The position numbers and the translations under genes were made by a program. Under the pieces are notes generated by a model. The model did no database searches, was not told where the DNA came from, and saw nothing but the letters and a program-made list of their open reading frames with translations. Positions 13,782-16,969 of a DNA stretch of 16,969 bases are shown in pieces. Each line of letters starts with the position of its first letter. The stretch's first letter is position 1. The stretch comes from Pedobacter sp. GTDB lineage: Bacteria; Bacteroidota; Bacteroidia; Sphingobacteriales; Sphingobacteriaceae. The DNA lies in the NCBI GenBank assembly GCA_028287885.1, contig JAQBOT010000199.1, forward strand, positions 1 through 16,969, in the 5' to 3' direction.

Positions 13782-15395
13782 ATGAAAAAAACATACTATT
13801 ATCCAATTGTTGCCTTACTAATCACCTCATTGTTTGCTTGTAAATCTTCCAAGGTATCCAAGTCTGAAAAGACTGGCTGGAATTACAATGAAAAAGCGTT
13901 TGGAGGATTTCAAGTTCCAAAGGATTATAAAAGAGGGGCAGCTGGCCCTGGGTTAGTTGAAATTGAAGGTGGAGTCTTCGTTATGGGCGGTAGTGCTCAG
14001 GATGTAGCTGGCCAGGAATTGGGAAATTACAACCACAAGAGAGAAGTTACCGTTTCGTCGTTTTACATGGATGAGACTGAGGTTTCCAACACACAATGGT
14101 TGGAGTATTTAGATTGGATTAGACAGGCCTACCCTAAAGATTATGAATATTATTACAATGAGCTGCCAGATACCTTGGTATGGCGCAGACCATTGTCTTA
14201 CAATGAACCATATGTAGACAATTACCTAAGACATCCTGCGTATGGGGAATATCCAGTTGTTGGTGTGAGTTGGGAACAAGCACAACGCTATTGCACCTGG
14301 AGAACTTCCAGGGTAAATGAGTTACTCTTACGTTCTCAGGGCTACATGACCTCTTTTGAGGATTTAAATGGCACCAACAAAGGCAAGAAAGGCGCCGCAA
14401 CCGCTGCTACAGCGAAGCCAGAAGGTCCTTTTAATACAGATATCTACCTGAACGGCCAGTATGACGATAAGGGCAAGAACGCAATGAAGGATCTTGATCC
14501 AAAGTCTACGGGCACAACCACAGGCACCAAGAAAGGCGCAGGCCCAACAAGAACTGTACGTTTAGAAGATGGAATTATAATGCAGCCTTATCGCCTGCCG
14601 ACTGAAGCAGAGTGGGAATATGCAGCTTTGGGCTTAATTGGGAATACAGAAAATGAAAATATCAACTCAAATAAAATCTATCCTTGGCAAGGGCTTGGAT
14701 TAAGCTCCGCAAAGAAGAAAACGAGAGGTATGATCCTTGCCAACTTTAAACGTAGTAAGGGAGATTACATGGGTGTTGGTGGATCTCTAAATGATAAAGG
14801 TGGTATTACCGTATCTGTAAAAGCATACGCGCCGAATGACTTTGGCTTGTATAACATGGCAGGAAACGTTAACGAATGGGTTTCTGACGTATATAGACCA
14901 GGTACATTTGAAGCTGCTGATGCTTTTAACCCATACCGTGGAAACTTGTTTCAGGACAAGAAAACGGTTGCCCCGGGATCGGCAACAATTGCAAAAGACA
15001 AATACAACAACCCGATCATGATTCCTGCGACTACAGGTAAGAAACAAACTTGGGCAGAAAAAGTGGCTGCGACTGCGGCTACTGACTCACTTGCGGCTCA
15101 TGCTTCTACTAGCTACGTTGCAGATCAAAGAGGCTACAGAGATCGTCAAAATGACCTCTACGGCGAAATCACGTTAGTGACTGATAAATCCAGAGTATAC
15201 AAAGGAGGTTCATGGGATGACCAGGCAATCTGGTTGAACCCGGCTTCAAGAAGATTTATGGATCAGGACATGGCAAGTGCAGACCTTGGTTTCCGCTGTG
15301 CAATGACGATGTTGGGTGCTCCTGAGATCAGTACAAGTGGAAAGTCTCAGTTCAAAAAGCAGCCTTCAAGGAAGTTTAATCCGAAGAATATGTAA
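13782..15395 (+). CDS. gldJ: Gliding motility/type IX secretion lipoprotein GldJ
   Basis: This 537-residue protein starts at the ATG at 13782; a TTG four codons upstream is less likely. The signal peptide ends in the lipobox LFAC with Cys20. The mature protein is a formylglycine-generating-enzyme-like (FGE-sulfatase) domain: GGVFVMGGS (63-71), MDETEVSN (96-103), HPAYGEYPVVGVSWEQA (151-167), RLPTEAEWEY (271-280), NMAGNVNEWVSD (358-369), KGGSWDD (474-480) and FRCA (504-507). GldJ is a periplasm-facing outer-membrane lipoprotein of the type IX secretion and gliding machinery that stabilises GldK in F. johnsoniae. A low-complexity Lys/Gly/Thr insertion lies at about 197-258. The C-terminal tail is basic. 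The catalytic Cys of true FGE enzymes is not needed for this structural role. Confidence 0.93.
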   Translation: MKKTYYYPIVALLITSLFACKSSKVSKSEKTGWNYNEKAFGGFQVPKDYKRGAAGPGLVEIEGGVFVMGGSAQDVAGQELGNYNHKREVTVSSFYMDETEVSNTQWLEYLDWIRQAYPKDYEYYYNELPDTLVWRRPLSYNEPYVDNYLRHPAYGEYPVVGVSWEQAQRYCTWRTSRVNELLLRSQGYMTSFEDLNGTNKGKKGAATAATAKPEGPFNTDIYLNGQYDDKGKNAMKDLDPKSTGTTTGTKKGAGPTRTVRLEDGIIMQPYRLPTEAEWEYAALGLIGNTENENINSNKIYPWQGLGLSSAKKKTRGMILANFKRSKGDYMGVGGSLNDKGGITVSVKAYAPNDFGLYNMAGNVNEWVSDVYRPGTFEAADAFNPYRGNLFQDKKTVAPGSATIAKDKYNNPIMIPATTGKKQTWAEKVAATAATDSLAAHASTSYVADQRGYRDRQNDLYGEITLVTDKSRVYKGGSWDDQAIWLNPASRRFMDQDMASADLGFRCAMTMLGAPEISTSGKSQFKKQPSRKFNPKNM

Positions 15396-15407
15396 TCAGA
15401 TAATTGC

Positions 15408-15447
15408 TTAAACAGAAAAGGAGCCACAAGGCTCCTTTTCTGTTTAA
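15408..15447. terminator. Bidirectional terminator with an 18-base perfect stem
   Basis: The arms 15408-15425 and 15430-15447 are perfectly complementary over 18 bases around the tetraloop ACAA. The GGAGCC/GGCTCC core is flanked by A4/T4 blocks. It lies between the convergent gldJ stop (15395) and the biotin-carrier gene stop (15466) and can terminate both transcripts. Confidence 0.85.
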
Positions 15448-15465
15448 CGGTAAAATAGGACCGTA

Positions 15466-15969
15466 TTATTTAAATTGAATCAGGACTGAATTCTTTTCCG
15501 TCTTATCTCCCTCTTGTACCAGCACCTTGTTTACAATACCTTCAGTTGGCGATTTAAGTATGTTCTCCATTTTCATCGCTTCAAGTACCAGCAAGTTGTC
15601 GCCTTTCTTAACCGAAGTACCCTCTTGAACCATAACCTTTAGTACCAAGCCCGGCATAGGCGCCTTTATCTCCTGCACTTTATGGCCTGAATTCATTTCC
15701 ATACCCAACTTCTTGAGGAGTAAGTCGTACTTGTCTTCAATCCCTACGGTATACAAATTGCCATTCACCTTTAAGACCTGAGTCTTCTCTTCGGCATTAA
15801 CTTCTACAATTTCAACTGTGTAAGATTTATTATTGTATAATACATGCGCAGATCTTCCAGGTATCAACGTTTCTATATTGAGGCTAATATCCTGTTCATT
15901 AACCTGAAAGGCATGGTTTTTACCGGAGATTTCGAAGTTGTACTTTTCGTTTACTTTTACCTTATACAT
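15466..15969 (-). CDS. Biotin/lipoyl carrier protein (acyl-CoA carboxylase BCCP-type subunit)
   Basis: This 167-residue protein carries a C-terminal biotinyl domain (about 100-167). The biotin attachment site is Lys133 in EAMKMEN (130-136), and the paired hairpin motifs APMPG (103-107) and SPTEG (140-144) frame it. The N-terminal 100 residues form a small beta-rich domain like those of free-standing carrier subunits of propionyl-/acetyl-CoA carboxylases or biotin-dependent decarboxylases. It would carry carboxybiotin between a carboxylase and a transferase subunit, but neither partner gene is in the window, so the exact complex is unknown. The gene follows rsmE by 29 bases on the same strand and ends before a strong terminator, so it is probably the last gene of a three-gene transcript. 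Confidence 0.9.
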   Translation of the reverse strand: MYKVKVNEKYNFEISGKNHAFQVNEQDISLNIETLIPGRSAHVLYNNKSYTVEIVEVNAEEKTQVLKVNGNLYTVGIEDKYDLLLKKLGMEMNSGHKVQEIKAPMPGLVLKVMVQEGTSVKKGDNLLVLEAMKMENILKSPTEGIVNKVLVQEGDKTEKNSVLIQFK

Positions 15970-15998
15970 AGGTCAGGATGGTTTTTTCTGCAGTATGT

Positions 15999-16706
15999 CT
16001 AGCGATTGATGTAGTTGAGTTCAAAGCAGGCGGCCAAGCCTGCGGTTTCCGTGCGTAGCCTGGTGTTACCAAGAGTTAGTGGCTTGAACCCGGCATCCAG
16101 AGCGATTTGAATTTCCTGAACGCTAAAATCGCCTTCAGGCCCAATGAGTACTAGATAGCGGCTGCCGGCCTTTACAACTTCATCCATGAACACGCGCTGT
16201 GCATCATCAATACAATGTGCAATCATCTTCTCGGCATTATAATCCGTCTTAATGAACTTATCAAACGCAATAGCTGGATTTAACTTTGGATGATACGCTT
16301 GCAGGCTCTGTTTAACAGCCGAGGTGATTACCTTTTCAAGACGTTCCTCTTTTATAACCTTACGTTCTGAACGTTCGCAAATGATTGGCGTAATCTCATC
16401 AATTCCTATTTCTGTAGCTTTCTCTAAAAACCATTCAATACGGTCGATATTCTTTGTGGGGGCAATTGCAATATGAATGTGATAGTCTCTTTGCTGGTAA
16501 TTGCGGGTGACATGGAGAATCGACAGCGAGACGTTTCTTTTGCTTTCTGAAGCAATTTCAGCTTCGTATAAGCCGCCTTTTCCATCAACCAGAAATACTT
16601 TGTCGCCAATGGATAAGCGGAGCACCTTACTGCAGTGTCTGCTTTCTTCTTCGTTTAAGATATAAATCGAAGCATCCTGAATATCCGGGGTATAAAAAAC
16701 CTGCAT
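15999..16706 (-). CDS. rsmE: 16S rRNA (uracil-1498-N3)-methyltransferase RsmE
   Basis: This 235-residue protein is a SPOUT-class RNA methyltransferase. The N-terminal PUA-like domain (about 1-70, with HCSKVLRLSIGD at 24-35) binds RNA. The C-terminal domain has the knotted S-adenosylmethionine site, with LIGPEGDFS (187-195) and LGNTRLRTETA (212-222). RsmE methylates U1498 in the decoding region of 16S rRNA (E. coli numbering). The length is normal (about 230-245). The start ATG at 16704-16706 directly opens the first strand (MQVFYTP). It begins 27 bases after the stop of the upstream CorC-type gene and is followed after 29 bases by the biotin-carrier gene, so the three are likely one transcript. 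Confidence 0.96.
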   Translation of the reverse strand: MQVFYTPDIQDASIYILNEEESRHCSKVLRLSIGDKVFLVDGKGGLYEAEIASESKRNVSLSILHVTRNYQQRDYHIHIAIAPTKNIDRIEWFLEKATEIGIDEITPIICERSERKVIKEERLEKVITSAVKQSLQAYHPKLNPAIAFDKFIKTDYNAEKMIAHCIDDAQRVFMDEVVKAGSRYLVLIGPEGDFSVQEIQIALDAGFKPLTLGNTRLRTETAGLAACFELNYINR

Positions 16707-16717
16707 TATGGTGGTGT

Positions 16718-16748
16718 TAATGCGTATCTACTACTAATGCGTATCTAC
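16718..16748. repeat. 14-base tandem direct repeat (period 17) at the 3' end of the CorC-type gene
   Basis: TAATGCGTATCTAC occurs at 16718-16731 and again at 16735-16748 with the 3-base spacer TAC. On the minus strand one copy holds the last codons and the stop TAG of the CorC-type gene; the other lies just past the stop, between it and rsmE. This is a recent-looking short duplication. Confidence 0.9.
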
Positions 16749-16969
16749 AGCGTCTTCAGTATTGATGACAAGCTCTAGCTTGATCGTTTCTACATTCTGC
16801 TCAGTTTTCTTCAATACCGTGAACAGGTATCCGTAGCATTCTTCACTGTCTCCTACTTCAGGGATCCGTCCAAAAGCATGGGAAACCAGACCACCTATGG
16901 TATCATAATCTTCATCTTCCGGCAGGTCATGGGGCAAGTGTTCATTGACGTCATAGACGGTTGCAAAAG
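16734..16969 (-). CDS. CorC/HlyC-type transporter-associated domain protein (hemolysin family), C-terminal fragment
   Basis: This frame is open from the right edge and ends with TAG at 16734-16736; about 78 residues are visible. The sequence VYDVNEHLPHDLPED followed by YDTIGGLV and GRIPEVGD matches the CorC_HlyC transporter-associated domain at the C-terminus of CBS-domain membrane proteins of the hemolysin/CorC/CNNM family. Full-length members have a DUF21 membrane domain, paired CBS domains and this domain, and act in Mg2+/Co2+ handling in some bacteria. The membrane and CBS parts lie outside the window. A GldE assignment is possible in this phylum but the visible segment looks like the generic family, so no symbol is given. 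It ends 27 bases before rsmE. Confidence 0.85.
   Translation of the reverse strand, partial: FATVYDVNEHLPHDLPEDEDYDTIGGLVSHAFGRIPEVGDSEECYGYLFTVLKKTEQNVETIKLELVINTEDAVDTH

Noticed and set aside
16735..16937. Start codon at 16937 for the CorC-type protein
   Set aside because: The apparent start is a TTG inside a frame that stays open to the window edge and continues the family motif, so the gene is truncated by the edge rather than short.
1..16969. CRISPR arrays, tRNA or rRNA genes, insertion sequences or prophage genes
   Set aside because: No regularly spaced repeats, no cloverleaf-like or conserved rRNA segments, and no transposase, integrase or phage gene was seen on either strand.

Overview
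The window looks like a chromosomal segment of a Bacteroidota bacterium, most likely of the Sphingobacteriaceae (Pedobacter or Mucilaginibacter type). The evidence is the pair of type IX secretion/gliding proteins PorV and GldJ, Bacteroidota-type promoter boxes (TAnnTTTG), A-rich start regions without a clear Shine-Dalgarno sequence, and the overall protein flavour. The genus is inference. There are 16 complete protein genes and two genes cut by the window edges. No rRNA, tRNA, CRISPR array or insertion sequence was seen, and no stretch over 300 bases lacks a gene.

Layout. (1) 1-187: the C-terminus of a PfpI/DJ-1-type protein (+). A bidirectional terminator separates it from a minus-strand pair, an SDR oxidoreductase (261-977) and the translational GTPase TypA/BipA (1125-2930), followed by a minus-strand esterase (3014-3823). 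(2) 4001-9179: a five-gene plus-strand cluster holding a second esterase, an ATP-grasp ligase with a long Lys/Ala-rich tail, a YbdK/GCS2-type carboxylate-amine ligase, a class-I glutamine-amidotransferase-like protein and a second, divergent ATP-grasp-like protein. The minus-strand esterase stands head to head with it. The last genes are separated by 20 and 4 bases and then overlap by 4, so they are almost certainly co-transcribed. (3) 9230-11545 (+): a tiny Cys-rich membrane protein, a Crp/Fnr-family regulator, a YceI-family protein and a pirin. (4) 11677-13645 (-): a small lipoprotein, IspF and PorV. (5) 13782-15395 (+): the GldJ lipoprotein, divergent from porV. (6) 15466-16969 (-): a biotin-carrier protein, RsmE, and the C-terminal end of a CorC/HlyC-type CBS transporter-associated protein.

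How the genes fit together. Regions 1, 4, 5 and 6 are mostly conserved housekeeping or type IX secretion genes. Region 2 is the standout. Three predicted amide-bond-forming enzymes of three different types, a glutaminase/peptidase-like amidotransferase and one or two alpha/beta hydrolases look like a small dedicated pathway. It would build, and perhaps trim or release, an amide-linked metabolite or a peptide tag on a protein. Its product cannot be read from the sequence. Related ligase clusters have been predicted by comparative genomics, so the parts are known families but the pathway appears uncharacterised.

Convergent gene ends are separated by strong perfect or near-perfect inverted repeats that can act as bidirectional terminators (210-245, 11632-11678, 15408-15447). 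TypA has its own terminator at 1051-1085.
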